DNA of 64,000 nucleotides from Liolophura sinensis (GCF_032854445.1 NC_088302.1:30907979-30971978); one strand, 5' to 3'; positions 10,925 to 20,640 are shown, counted from the stretch's first letter. Notes: generated by a model not told the origin, from the letters alone. Program-made: numbers and translations.

Positions 10925-11558
10925 GAATAAATTAAGTAATAATACGATAAATAATAATAAATAATAAAAAAAATCCCCAGGAAATGTAAAGCGTTGCTCA
11001 GAGCAAACAGATAAATAAATCAAAAAATCAATAATGAATAATTTATTTAATTGATTGGTGTTTTACGCCTTACTGAAAAATATTTCACTTATGCGTCGTC
11101 GGCCAGCATTAAAATCATTTGTGATGAAACAGGTGCAGAGCAACTTTCTTAACAGCTTTAATACTAGGGCAAACATATAAAAAAGAAAGCCATTTAGCCT
11201 AACGCAAAAACATACACATAAAACATGCAGCTTAGTGCAAAAAGATAATTCGTTTATTTATTTCATTGGCGTTCTACGCTGTAATCAAGAATATTTCATT
11301 TATACCACGACGGCCAGCGTTATGGTAGGAGGAAACCGAACAAAGTCCCAGGAAACCAACGACCATCCTCAGGTTGCTGTAGGTCTTCCCAATGACGAGC
11401 AGAGAGGAAGCCAGCATGAGCTGGACATAGAGATCCCCCAAACAAATAACCACAAACCATTCATCGTTACTTACCGGATCTGCGGAAGCCCCTGATAAAG
11501 ACAGCAGGGAAAGCTCCTTCACCGTCTCTTTGGATGTCTCTGCGAAGATTTCATCCAT
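7997..11558 (-). CDS. Candidate four-exon small protein (~123 aa), family unknown
   Basis: Four segments on the - strand join in phase: 11558-11475, 10882-10795, 9612-9464 and 8047-7997. The proposed start ATG (11558-11556) sits in GCGCCATGG, a near-ideal Kozak context. The donor after the first segment is CCG|GTAAGT; the next acceptors end TTAAG, TTGAAG and TTTTAG; the other donors are AAGTG|GTGAGC and AGG|GTAGGT. The predicted product is acidic and Ser-rich at first (EIFAETSKETVKELSLLSLS). It then has an aromatic/acidic patch (DMDFFDSWYYDDSAS), a middle with EDVYRIVENETQ, a Pro-rich stretch (IAWPLPTSQPL) and a basic tail (KRKGRLSR, NKRRS). It has no signal peptide or membrane segment. The acidic-then-basic layout suggests a small nuclear or regulatory protein, but that is inference. 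Alternatives: the second exon read through its donor gives a 111-aa form ending at 10631, or the segments belong to separate genes. An upstream 5' UTR exon may end at 12203 (CAG|GTAAGC). Confidence 0.4.
8090..8450 (+). repeat. tRNA-derived SINE, family B, near full length
   Basis: The head carries box A-like GTTGGTAGAGCG and box B-like GGTAGATCCAGGGTCAATCC, as in tRNA. A unique body follows (AAAAGAGGAAGTTGTA, then CAGTATAATGGCTCGGGTGG, then CAACAAGGAGGCAC), and the tail ends TCACTCACTT. Three further copies lie in the window (9917, 37381, 51043). It is not a tRNA gene, because the cloverleaf 3' half is lost and the body is shared with the other copies. Confidence 0.85.
9464..9612 (-). CDS. 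Candidate gene, third coding exon
   Basis: This 149-bp segment enters in phase 1, leaves in phase 0 at AGG|GTAGGT, and stays open throughout. It encodes GADFCEDVYRIVENE followed by a Pro-rich and then basic segment. The acceptor (TATTGAAG|) has a weak pyrimidine tract. Confidence 0.42.
9917..10072 (+). repeat. SINE family B, head-truncated copy
   Basis: It matches the body of the 8090 copy from the CAACGACTGG motif through CTCGGGTGGAGCAGC to CAACAAGGAGGCACGTTACA. The tRNA head and the TCACTC tail are missing. Confidence 0.85.
10795..10882 (-). CDS. Candidate gene, second coding exon
   Basis: The acceptor TTGTTAAG| enters in phase 0. The donor |GTGAGC leaves in phase 1 after Asp-Asp-Ser-Ala-Ser. 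Without splicing the frame runs on to a TAG at 10631-10633, an alternative C-terminus. Confidence 0.42.
11041..11125 (-). repeat. SINE family A, tail fragment
   Basis: It contains TTGATTGGTGTTTTACGCC, AAATATTTCACTTATGCG and GGCCAGCATT. In this family these run tail to core when read on the + strand, so the copy is on the - strand. Confidence 0.8.
11245..11432 (-). repeat. SINE family A, partial copy
   Basis: It runs from TTTATTTATTTCATTGGCG through GGCCAGCGTTATGGTAGGAG and AACCAACGACCATCC to GAAGCCAGCATGAGCTGGAC, where the tRNA-like head is lost. It lies about 40 bp downstream (transcriptionally) of the candidate exon at 11475-11597. Confidence 0.85.
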
Positions 11559-11597
11559 GGCGCAAGTGAAGTCCAGACCGCTGCAATCTGACAGGAA
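11475..11597 (-). CDS. Candidate gene, first coding exon
   Basis: The exon is bounded by TTTGCAG| and |GTAAGT and is 123 bp in phase 0 at both ends. The open frame covers the whole exon; the Kozak-type ATG is its 14th codon. Residues are Ser/Leu/Glu-rich. Confidence 0.5.
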
Positions 11598-12552
11598 CTG
11601 CAAACAGATGGAAAGTATTAGACACCTATATGCCAAGTGTCATTTATGACATGCAGAGTCGCAAAGGTGAGTGAATTTCACTGCAATGTCAGTAATCTAT
11701 ATAATGCCAAAACATGGTAAATTATGTCAGATAAAATTTAAACTATGAAAGACTGCTGGTAAAGAAACCAAATTAGCGACGACACCGTGATAGTTCGTGA
11801 ATTCCGACCTCTTGTCAATTTACATCATAAAACACAGAGCGCCATATGTGATATGCGCTAAATAGATTATATGAAAAACATGAAAAAAATGTATCCAGTG
11901 TGCAAAAGAAATGAGGGAGTAATTGACATAAACTGTGGACCTTTGAAAAACCTGTAACCCTTTAGGAAGCTATGCGTGGTCATGTTCATATCGTTCCTTT
12001 TAACTTATGTGAAAGGTCCCAAAGAACTTTAGGGATTTAAATACAGGAACATGGGTGCGCACTCTGCCGTTTTGTCTCTAAAGGTATTGGTGACTCAAAA
12101 TTGGTTTCATATTTACTTTTGCCGTAAAAGGGAAATCAGACTGCTTAAAACTGGCCCACGAATTTAAAAAAACAAAAGCATATCTGTCGGCGTAGGGCTT
12201 ACCTGTCTGCTGCCCAGTCACGCTGATGGTCTACAGATCAATTGTGACGTCACCTGTCCATCTTCATACACTGCGTATGCATCTGACGTAACAACTGAAC
12301 AGTGCCATCTGACGGCAGGGGGAGAGAACCAGTCAAGACGATATACGACGTCACAGTACAGATGACAACTAGCTGAAGGATCGAGCTGTTGTTTTTTTCC
12401 TCTCAGTATTATTAGCCTGGTGTGTACAACAATAAACGAGATTGACAAACAGGCAGTATGATGTAGGTAGTCCTTCACGCGTCTTCAAAACATATTAACA
12501 AGAATTGTTTTTGTCTAAATTCATGCTGTGACGGGTATATTTGACTTTGGCA

Positions 12553-12645
12553 TAGATTGATTGATTTATTTATTTGATTGGTGTTTTACGCCGCACTCAA
12601 GAATATTTCACTTATACGACGGCGGTCAGCATTGTGGTGGGTGGA
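12553..12645 (-). repeat. SINE family A, tail fragment
   Basis: It has the TTTATTTATTTGATTGGTGT tail, then TACGCCGCACTCAAGAATAT and GGCGGTCAGCATTGTGGTGG, and stops in the core. Confidence 0.85.
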
Positions 12646-12849
12646 AAGACTTTGGCATAGAAAATAAATAGCCAATAGCGCAGATAAACCATGCAATTCC
12701 GCATGGTGTCTTTATATCAGAAAGATAATCTAGCCGCGTAAATTCTTTTTAATTTCTTTTCTTTCGTATACCTGTATGGCAATTATACTACGCTCGAAGT
12801 GAGCTATGGTTCCTGACATCACCAGTGATATTCAATGGAATTCATCTAT

Positions 12850-13025
12850 TGTGTGTGTTATCTACATATATACTGTGTCTTCTTGTGGCAGGGCGAGTTC
12901 ATCCCGCCAAGAAAAGTGTTCCGCCACTGAAGTATCATGTGGAAGACACCAGACATGGCACCCCACCCTGTCACATTATACTGACACCGGGTCAACCGGT
13001 CTCCTTTGCTCCTTCCTTGCTCCCT
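12850..13025 (-). repeat. SINE family C, partial copy
   Basis: It shares TATACTGTGTCTTCTTGTGG, GCCACTGAAGTATCATGTGG and AAGACACCAGACATGGCACC with the copies at 19,085 and 21,725. It lacks head and tail. Confidence 0.75.
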
Positions 13026-14313
13026 CCTCTCCATAAAATGGATCATATAGTGACCTGAAATTGGATATTCCCAGCAAATCTTAAGTGAAGACATAGCTAT
13101 TGGAGTTTTGATCAGCTGGTATAATTCATGATTTCCATAGTGTATCCAATTTTCCTTATGGTTAGGATATGGCATCTATGTAGGGAGTATTCGAATCGGT
13201 GTCATGTAAAATCTTTGCAACGGTATTCAGTATTTAGCGCATTGCAGAAGTTCGTGTCAATATTTAAAATGATTCCGATTTTTTAGATTGCATGTGAGAA
13301 AGAGCTTGTAATCAAACGATATAGCTCTGTTGGGCTTGGATAACGTGTCAGTGCTACAGATAAGGGACGTACAGGCGTAAATACGCTTAATAAAATTGAT
13401 ACGCTTCTAAAATGAAAACAGTACTATGTACGCCTGAAAATTTGTCTGTACTTCTATGTACCCGAAAGCTAGCGTACATGCGAGATTTAGAGCAAACAGT
13501 CCTGTCAAAATCAAAAGTAACTCACCACAGCGAACCATGTGCTTGACGTTCTCCACTATGTGTTCGTTTTCAGACACCATAAGCTACAGCAAGCGCTCCT
13601 GAGCCACCACCCACAGCCGTACCTACAGTGATATTTGTCTCCGTGACATTCCCAAGTGTTCGCCATGAATAAGATGTAGCAAAAGGTTTAAAATGGCCTT
13701 TTGGGTTACTATACTGCACAAAACTATCCTAATCTCCCTTGTTTGGGCTGTGAGGAGTGCTGTCAAACACTGCGGTTGGAGTTAGAATTTATTCCATTTC
13801 TACTAGTTTCATGCTTGTATAGGTTTATTAGTGATGACATGCTGAAACGACTATGACTACGGACAGACAAATTATTTGGTGCCCAATAGTAGCATATTAA
13901 AGCCAGCACGGGAAGTACAGAGGTGTGCAAGGTAAGCTTATGGAACAGCGCGGGCCTGCGACAGTATACGTAATCACAGCCCCACAGAGGTAGAAAACGG
14001 CAGTTTTTTTGTTACACTAAGATAGAAAGGTTACCACCTCTGTGTATAGTAGGCTATATAAGTCGATTCATACATTTGTTTTATACCCTTAACTTCTATT
14101 TGCTTCAACACAGTGAACAGGTTAAATGATTATGAAAGCGTGAAGTCCGTTTTCGTTATATTTGCGGAATACAGAAACAGTAAGACTGCAAGTACAATAC
14201 GCGCTACAACAAGCACAACAACAACAGCAACGTGGCTGCGTCAGGATGATGTAGAATATGTTCTTGAGGTTGTTATGATTTACTGTCATTACGTCTTCAT
14301 TTAACTGTTTAAG

Positions 14314-15903
14314 ATGTCCAAAAATAAGAATATTCTCTGTTCCTTGATCCTGAAGGAGAATTACGGAGAGATTACGGAAAAAGTGTGCCTATTTTTGATG
14401 AAGTACGGAGCCAGCGCCCTGGGTCAAATCGTTCAGGGTACGCAATTCCAGAAGAACCTGGTCAAAAAGGCCCTGGCGACTATGTCCAAGCACAGTATCG
14501 TTACCTTTAAAAGGCACAAAAAGGGGTTCTTTGAATATTCTGTAAACACAGACGCTGTACTTCACAGGCTGCGTTATCATCGGTACATCTACTGCGCTAA
14601 ATTACTGTTTGGTGACGCCGCGGAGTTGATCGTAGAAGAAGTGTTACAACAAGGCCAAGTGCTCATGACGACAGTTATCCAAAAGGTCACTATCAAACTG
14701 AATGAAGCGCTAGAGAGCTCTGGACATCCGAGCATTGGGGAGGAGATTTCCAAAGAGAAATTCGCAAGCTTGGTGAAAACTCATTTCCTAATGAGATGTC
14801 CCGATGTTCTGACAGATGATAATGGAGTTGTCACTGGTTTGTCCACAGTTACAAGTGAGGAAGTGTTTATTCTGCCGCCTGAGGAAGGAAAGAAGCGGAA
14901 GTTCTCTGATGGTCACGGCGGGCAACCTACGAAGAAATTAAAAACATCATCTGGTGCTGCAGTTGAAGTTCCATCAGATGATGGAGTGTACTGGATGGTG
15001 AACTTTGACAGATTCCATCAGTACTTTCGTGATCAATCATTTATCCAGGCCGTGGAAAACAAGAATGATAAACGGGCTGCTGAAATTGTGCGAGCAATCC
15101 TCCGTGTTAGTGAACTTAAAACTAACCAGTGGGCATCAGTGACGTCACCTATATCTTTGAATGAGATTTACCAGGTGTTGCCGAAAGAGCTGGGCTTAAC
15201 AAAGCATATGACAGAGCAATACCTCTCTGTGCTTGGAGATGACACGGCGCAGTTTGTAAGTCGAGTTGGGGACAGTGGGGGAGGTATGTTCGTGGTGAAC
15301 ATTCAGAAAGCCCTGACAACTCTGACCAAACTTCACATTGAATCTGTGATACACGAGAGGTATGGCTCAAAAACTCTACGTATCTTTCGAGTCCTTCTGC
15401 TAAAAAAACATCTTGAACAAAAACAGATTGAGGAATTCGCAATGATACCTGCCAAGGAAGCCAAGGAGTTGCTGTACACGCTGTTTTCTGCTGGCTATGT
15501 CAACCACACAGAGCTGTCAAAAACTCCTGACCATGCCCCTTCTCGAACATTCTACCTCTTCACTGTTGAAATAAGCTCTGTGGCTCGTATGATATTGGAG
15601 AAATGCTATAAGGGAGTGACGAATGCTATCTTAAGGCGTGAATATGAGATGACGGAAAACAAGCGACTCCTGGACAAGCAGCAGCGAGTGGAGGCGATCG
15701 CGGCGTCTTTAGAACAGAGTGAGGCTGACCCTTCACAGAAAGAAGAGATTGAGGAAATGATATCTCCCCCTGAGAGAGCTCAAATTGCCAAAGTAAAGAC
15801 AATGATAAATAAACTTGACCAAGCTGAACTGCAGTTGGATGAAACCATCTTTGTCATACAGATGTATCTTCATTACCTGACATTGGACTCTCTTAATAAA
15901 TAG
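14314..15903 (+). CDS. POLR3C: RNA polymerase III subunit RPC3 (POLR3C/RPC82), intronless
   Basis: The 529-aa product matches vertebrate POLR3C (about 534 aa) along its whole length from memory. Shared blocks include the N-terminal LCSLILKENYGEITEKV, LRYHRYIYCAKLLF, DDGVYWMVNFDRFHQ, the GDSGGGMFV loop, the near-invariant MIPAKEAKELLY and TPDHAPSRTFYL, and the C-terminal IEEMISPPERAQ and LDETIF. RPC3 is part of the RPC3-RPC6-RPC7 subcomplex that helps Pol III open and initiate on tRNA and 5S genes; it is built of tandem winged helices. Rough layout: first winged helix at residues 8-70, RPC82-specific winged helices at 75-370, fourth winged helix around 370-440, C-terminal coiled coil 455-520. 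A Lys-rich linker (KKRKFSD, KKLKTS) at about 193-210 could be a nuclear signal. The ATG is chosen because it aligns with the family start. The CDS has no intron, unusual for this gene in animals; no poly(A) relic or direct repeats are apparent, so an old retrogene or complete intron loss are both possible. Confidence 0.97.
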   Translation: MSKNKNILCSLILKENYGEITEKVCLFLMKYGASALGQIVQGTQFQKNLVKKALATMSKHSIVTFKRHKKGFFEYSVNTDAVLHRLRYHRYIYCAKLLFGDAAELIVEEVLQQGQVLMTTVIQKVTIKLNEALESSGHPSIGEEISKEKFASLVKTHFLMRCPDVLTDDNGVVTGLSTVTSEEVFILPPEEGKKRKFSDGHGGQPTKKLKTSSGAAVEVPSDDGVYWMVNFDRFHQYFRDQSFIQAVENKNDKRAAEIVRAILRVSELKTNQWASVTSPISLNEIYQVLPKELGLTKHMTEQYLSVLGDDTAQFVSRVGDSGGGMFVVNIQKALTTLTKLHIESVIHERYGSKTLRIFRVLLLKKHLEQKQIEEFAMIPAKEAKELLYTLFSAGYVNHTELSKTPDHAPSRTFYLFTVEISSVARMILEKCYKGVTNAILRREYEMTENKRLLDKQQRVEAIAASLEQSEADPSQKEEIEEMISPPERAQIAKVKTMINKLDQAELQLDETIFVIQMYLHYLTLDSLNK

Positions 15904-15984
15904 AAAGTAAAGCAAAATCAATATAAATGTATACCACCAAGACTAATCCTTTGTTTATTGTTGATTTGTTATGCAAGGCAAAAC

Positions 15985-15990
15985 AATAAA
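15985..15990 (+). terminator. Candidate polyadenylation signal of POLR3C
   Basis: AATAAA lies 82 bp after the stop codon in AT-rich DNA. Another AATAAA overlaps the last codons (15895-15900), but it is too early to be the working signal. Confidence 0.45.
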
Positions 15991-16609
15991 AACAGTGAAT
16001 GGTTTATATCTTTGACTGTATTTGATAGAGTACATTTACAAACCATATATCTATACAAGGTCCATCTATTTGAGAAATATACTAGATATATAAGCCTTTG
16101 TTTAATACAATATGTTCTTTATTTGTATAATGATACATGGTAGCAATAATGCATTCAAACATATTGATATTACTGATGTGTTTAGTTCTGCTCCTTCTGA
16201 TCAATGTCTTATTCATTATTTTTTAAATTATATTTATGAGGCATTCTGTTTTCCACTTTTTAAATGATTTAAAATACTGAAAATTATGAACATAGCTGAT
16301 TTAAGTGGTAGTTAATTATTTTCTTAATATTCCATGTGTCTGAAGTATGTCATCTCAGCAAATGAAATGATTAAAATTTGTTTTTTAGTTTTTTTTTGGT
16401 ATAAATATGAAGCAGATGTGGTACAGTCTTCCCAGTCTGCGACAAACAGGGTTGTTCAAGTGATGATTGAGTCTCCAAGTGCTAGTGGAAAATCCTCATT
16501 ATCCAATAGCGCTTCCAAGCTGATGAAATATTTCCATTAAGTATTCAAATGGGGCTCTAGTGAGAGTTCATTACAGCTTCTCAACTATTGGAATTGCCTG
16601 TGACCATCC

Positions 16610-16765
16610 TTAAATGGCATACCTTCCCACTGACGGTGGAAGAGGAACATTGAGCTGACTGAACCCATAGCGATCGCATTGTTGAGAGGCTCCTGGGTCA
16701 TTACACTGCGCTTTCTGGCACGCTAACCACCTTTGCCATGGAGCCCCCTGGTTGTCACATTTAAG
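16610..16765 (-). repeat. SINE family A, head half
   Basis: It contains GAGAGGCTCCTGGGTCATTA, CACTGCGCTTTCTGGCACGC and the tRNA-like end CTAACCACC...GCCATGGAGCCCCC, which read as the head on the - strand. The tail is missing. Confidence 0.75.
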
Positions 16766-17254
16766 GAATCTCTCCGTATTTTGTAAACGTTCTCGAAAGG
16801 GTTCTATTAGTATCATATTATGATCCCTGATAGTATATTAGTATATGGGTGTTGGTTTTATTAATTGAAGAGGAGGAGAAATACTAATGTAGTGTTTGCA
16901 ATCACTGCCTCAGAAAAAGAGTAGTCAGGAATACTCAGTCATGTTCTCGGGGGGGGGGTCTTGGTGGCAATAAGCAGACAGCCTTGTTGGGAGTTATTAT
17001 CTGGTCTTTGCATAAGCTCGTTCAATAGCAGGTGATGACTTGCCTTCCCCTAATGTTGGAACTGCACTTGCATGTGAAAATTTGTGCGTTACATGTGGGA
17101 AAGTTACTTGCCAAAGGCTTGTGGTTTATTCCGTTTTTCGTTGCGATCAGTGATACTGACTACAAGTAGGTAAAGTATACTTGAGCACAGGCCTGATAGA
17201 TCATTTCACCGATCAACCATCAATTGATCACACCTGATGGCAGTTACAAGTGAA

Positions 17255-17458
17255 GTCACGTGATGAGTCTCTTATCGACGCAGTCGCTGTGAGTTGAAAT
17301 CCAGCTGATGCTGGCTTCCTGTGTTGGAATATCTGCCAGCAACTTGGTCATGGTTTTCCTCTGGCCTCTGCTCGGCTTCCTATCACCATAATGCTGGTTG
17401 CTGTCGTATAAGTAAAGTGTACTTGATTTTGGCATAAAACACCAATCGAACAAATAAA
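17255..17458 (+). repeat. SINE family A, near full-length + copy
   Basis: It reads head to tail: GCTGTGAGTTGAAATCCAGC (box B region), TGCTGGCTTCCT, CTCGGCTTCCTATCACCATA, ATGCTGGTTGCTGTCGTATA, CATAAAACACCAATCGAACA, AATAAAT tail. Confidence 0.85.
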
Positions 17459-17936
17459 TATTCTTTGAAAATGCATTTTCTTGAAGTTTGGCTAATACAA
17501 GAGCCAGAACAGTTCCAAAATGTCTGCACTGTGGCACTGTGTTTATTCCCAAAAATATGATTTCTGAAAATGAATAAAAGTGGAGCAAGATGAAGCATTT
17601 GTCCACTACTATACTGTTCTCCTCAAATAGCATGACATATTATCCGACTATATAACAACTATCAAGACTTCTCAGCAGGTTATGATATACCAACTGAAGG
17701 CCTAACTACCACTAAGGCTTGCTTTTGTGTCTTGGACCTAAACACCCAGCTCTATTACTCAGCATCAGATGTGTTATTTACTGACTTTATTGTGGTTTAT
17801 GCCACATGCATGAATGTTGCAATTTTTTTATGTCTGGTCTGCGAAGAGCCTGGGTCATGTGAAAACGGATATTCAGTAACCTAACAACCCTTGTGCAAAA
17901 CCTGCAGCAGAAGTGTGAGAGCTGGATTGGAAAGAA

Positions 17937-18180
17937 TGAATGAATGATTATGGCTTAACGCCACATCGGCAGTTTTGCAGCCATATCGTGGCAAGAACAG
18001 GTTTAAAACGGGCCAGTGAATGGTTTTCAATACAATGGAGAACACTTAACATAAAACCAAAATAGACTAACATGTTTAAAACCACTTTCTAAAAGAACCA
18101 AACCTTAGATAAAAATCGAAAACCACAATATAATTATAACTGTATAAAAAGTGTGTTTATTTGTATATATTTATTAAAAA
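17937..18180 (+). repeat. Interspersed repeat, 'GGCTTAACGCCACATCGGCA' type
   Basis: TGATTATGGCTTAACGCCAC, then TTTTGCAGCCATATCGTGGC, then AGAACAGGTTTAAAACGGGC form a block I recall as a widespread mollusc repeat. Only one copy is present, and its right end is approximate. Confidence 0.45.
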
Positions 18181-18317
18181 ATATATGTTATGATAAAGGC
18201 CAATGGCCTTAGAATAATTTATAAGAGCTGGATTGGAGGATTGGGTGCCAAGTCTCTGCCTAGATTGCCTACAAAGGTTTCATCTTACATCAGTCTGTGG
18301 CTGTATGGGCTCATGCT

Positions 18318-18385
18318 CAGGTATTTATTTATTTATTTATTTGATCGGTCTTTTATGTCAAGAATATTTCACTTATATTGCTTAG
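18318..18385 (-). repeat. SINE family A, short tail fragment
   Basis: TATTTATTTATTTATTTGAT is followed by GGTCTTTTATGTCAAGAATA and TTTCACTTATATTG. It is truncated in the core, just left of a second copy in the same orientation. Confidence 0.75.
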
Positions 18386-18419
18386 ATACAAAGTGCCCTT
18401 AATATTAAACTAGTAATAA

Positions 18420-18662
18420 CTTTATTTATTTATTTATCTGATTGGCATTTTACGCCATACTCAAGAATATTTCACTTCCACTAGGGCGGCCACCATTATG
18501 TTGGGAGGAAACCGAGCAGAGCCTGGGGGGAACCCACGACCATCCGCAGGTTGCTGCAGACCTTCCCACGTATGGCCAGAGATGAACCAGCATTTGGACT
18601 TGAACTCACAGCGACCGCATTGGTGAGAGGCACTAACCAACTGAGACACAGAGCCCCCTAAC
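18420..18662 (-). repeat. SINE family A, full-length copy
   Basis: This is the most complete copy, about 240 bp. The (TTTA)n tail is followed by CATTTTACGCCATACTCAAG, the core GGAGGAAACCGAGCAGAGCC and CACGACCATCCGCAGGTTGC, the region ACTTGAACTCACAGCGACCG, then the tRNA-like head AACCAACTGAGACACAGAGC. It serves as a reference for the family here. The core resembles the Meta-domain of MetaSINEs as I recall it; this was not aligned. Confidence 0.9.
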
Positions 18663-19084
18663 TGGTAATAAGTAGGCACAGGTTAACAGATGACAAATAG
18701 GTATCAAAACGAGAAATCTGTGTCCGTGAAACTGGAACTGGTGACTCAGCATAGACCTGTCTTCTTTGAGAAGCATGTTCACTCCACCTTTAAAGGGATA
18801 CAGATGTGTCGCTCAATAGTCAAGTTCAACAGTCAAGTTCAGATTAAACTGGATTTTAGGTATGGCACATTTATTCAAGCATGAGCAAGACGGCAAGAAT
18901 TAACTTTGGAAGCCCTGTCTCCACTGTCAGGTAATCAGCATTGATTCTGTATCCTTTATGGTTTGTTTTTGGCTATGTAGTTAGGTTGAGAGAAGCTTCA
19001 TTATTGTTGCGCTGAAACTATTTTTCTTTAACAGTATCAACTCAGTGTTGTCACTTACCTGTTGCCCTCTGACTAAGGGCACCT

Positions 19085-19335
19085 TTTCACATACAAGAAT
19101 GAATGAATTAATGAATGCTAATTGTTTTACGTCATACTTAACAATTTTTCAGTCATGTGCAGAGGAGGAGTCATTGTATGTGTGTGTACATATACTGTCT
19201 CTTGCGGCGGGGCAAGTCCATACCGCCAAAGTGCTGCCGCCAGTGAAGTATCATGACAAAGACACCAGACATGACACCTCACCCAATCACATTACACTGA
19301 TGCCGAACCCTATAACCATTAGGCCACAGAAATGG
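19085..19335 (-). repeat. tRNA-derived SINE, family C
   Basis: On the + strand it begins with the ATGAATGAATT tail, then TTGTTTTACGTCATACTTAA, CAATTTTTCAGTCATGTG, GTGAAGTATCATGACAAAGA and ACACCAGACATGACACC. It ends with TATAACCATTAGGCCACAGA, whose complement carries the box A-like TGGCCTAATGGTTA of a tRNA head. Its head abuts the start of the minisatellite. Confidence 0.8.
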
Positions 19336-19356
19336 TCTTATATACAAGACACCGAG

Positions 19357-20317
19357 CAAGTAGGGAGATGCCCACTTGCAATGCAATAGGGATATCCCAC
19401 CCAACCCAGCAAGTCGGAACATCTGAGGTGTCCAGCAAGTTGGAGCACCCACATAGTAGGGATATCCCACCAAGTATACCCAGCAACCAGAAGCACCCAC
19501 CTAGTAGGGATATACCACCAAGTACACCCAAAAAGCAACCAGAAGCACCCGCCTAGTAGGGATATCACACCAAGTACCAAGTAGGGATATACCACCAATT
19601 ACACCTAGTGGGGATATACCACCAAGAGAACCCAGCAAGCAGGAGCACCCACCAAGTAGGGATATCCCACCAAGCACACCCAACAAGTAGGAGCACCCAC
19701 CAAGTAGGGATATCCCACCAAGTACACCCAGCAAGTAGGAGCACCCACCTAGTAGGGATATACCACCAAGCACACCCAGCAAGTAGGAGCACTCACCTAG
19801 AAGGGATATACCATCAAGTACAACCAAGAAGTAAGAGCACCCACCTAGTAGGTATATACCACCAACCATAGGCAGCCTCAGCAAGTAGGAACATACAATA
19901 GCAGTGACATCCAAGCAGGAAGGAACATCACAACAAAGTAGGAACATCCCAGCATGAGGACCTAGCAAGTAGGAGAACCCACCCAGTGGGGATATCCCAG
20001 CAACCATGAGCAGACTCAGCAAGTAGGAACATGCACATAGCAGTGATATCCAAGCAAGAAGGAACACCATATCAAGTAGGAACATCCCAGCATGAGGACC
20101 TAGCAAGTAGGAGAACCCACCCAGTGGGGATATCCCAGCAACCATGAGCGGCCTCAGCAAGTAGGAACGTGCACATGGCAGTGATATCGAAGCAAGAAGG
20201 AACACCACATCAAGTAGGAGCATCCCAGCATGAGGACCTAGCAAGTAGGAGAACTAGTAGGGATATCCCACCAAGCTTGGAGACACCCAGAGGTAGGGTC
20301 ACTCCAGCAAATAGGAA
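19357..20317. repeat. Complex minisatellite, 48-bp units and 138-bp higher-order units
   Basis: The basic unit is about 48 bp: CAAGTAGGAGCACCCACC, then (A/T)AGTAGGGATATCCCACCA, then AGTACACCCAG. The second half (from about 19,870) is organised in 138-bp higher-order units containing CCTAGCAAGTAGGAGAACCC and CAGTGGGGATATCCCAGCA. Because 48 and 138 are multiples of three, long frames appear on both strands; they are repeat artefacts, not genes. The perfect palindrome GGGATATCCC occurs at least seven times (starts 19389, 19459, 19659, 19707, 19989, 20127, 20260). Confidence 0.93.
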
Positions 20318-20640
20318 CTAAACAAAAATGGTCACCCCAGCAAGTGGGGACACCACAGCAAGTAGGAACTTCACAGCAAGTGGGGACATCCCAGCACGGG
20401 GACCTAGCAAGTAGGAGAACCCACCTAGTAGGGACATCCCAACAAGCATGGAGACACCCCGAGGTAGGGTCACTCCAGCAAGTAGGAACTGCTCAACAGA
20501 AATGGTCACCCCAGCAAGTGGGGACACCCCCGGAAAGTAGGGACACCCCAGCATGTAGGGACACCCCTGCATGTAGGGACACCCCAGCATATAGGGACAC
20601 CTCAGAATGTAGGGACACCCCAGCAGGTAGGGAATCTTCA
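20318..20640. repeat. Minisatellite, 18-bp units
   Basis: This is a continuation of the array in a shorter unit, GTAGGGACACCCCAGCAT, tandem near its right end (20,536-20,630). Longer composite units lie to its left. It shares the AGTAGGGA...CCC seed with the 48-bp unit and probably arose from it. Confidence 0.9.

Larger units (their letters stand above)
12204..14313. other. Intergenic between the candidate - strand gene and POLR3C
   Basis: It includes SINE fragments (12553-12645 and 12850-13025), a possible 5' UTR exon of the - strand gene just right of 12203, and the POLR3C upstream region. Directly before the POLR3C ATG, the sequence CTTCATTTAACTGTTTAAG looks like a splice acceptor, so POLR3C may have a 5' UTR exon upstream. 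I see no certain promoter element. Confidence 0.4.

Noticed and set aside
13526-13580. Exon-like 18-codon segment on the - strand beginning with ATG and ending at TGTG|GTGAGT
   Set aside because: Its phase does not fit the next candidate exon (11597), and no other partner was found.
16334-16540. Short + strand frame after a pyrimidine-rich AG, ending SNSASKLMKYFH
   Set aside because: It lies downstream of the complete POLR3C stop with no upstream exon to join; probably chance.
19501-20244. A 247-codon open frame on the - strand with Leu/Gly-rich repeats (YLLGVLGGISLLGGCS)
   Set aside because: It is the translation of the 48- and 138-bp minisatellite, whose unit lengths are multiples of three; other frames of the array are also open.
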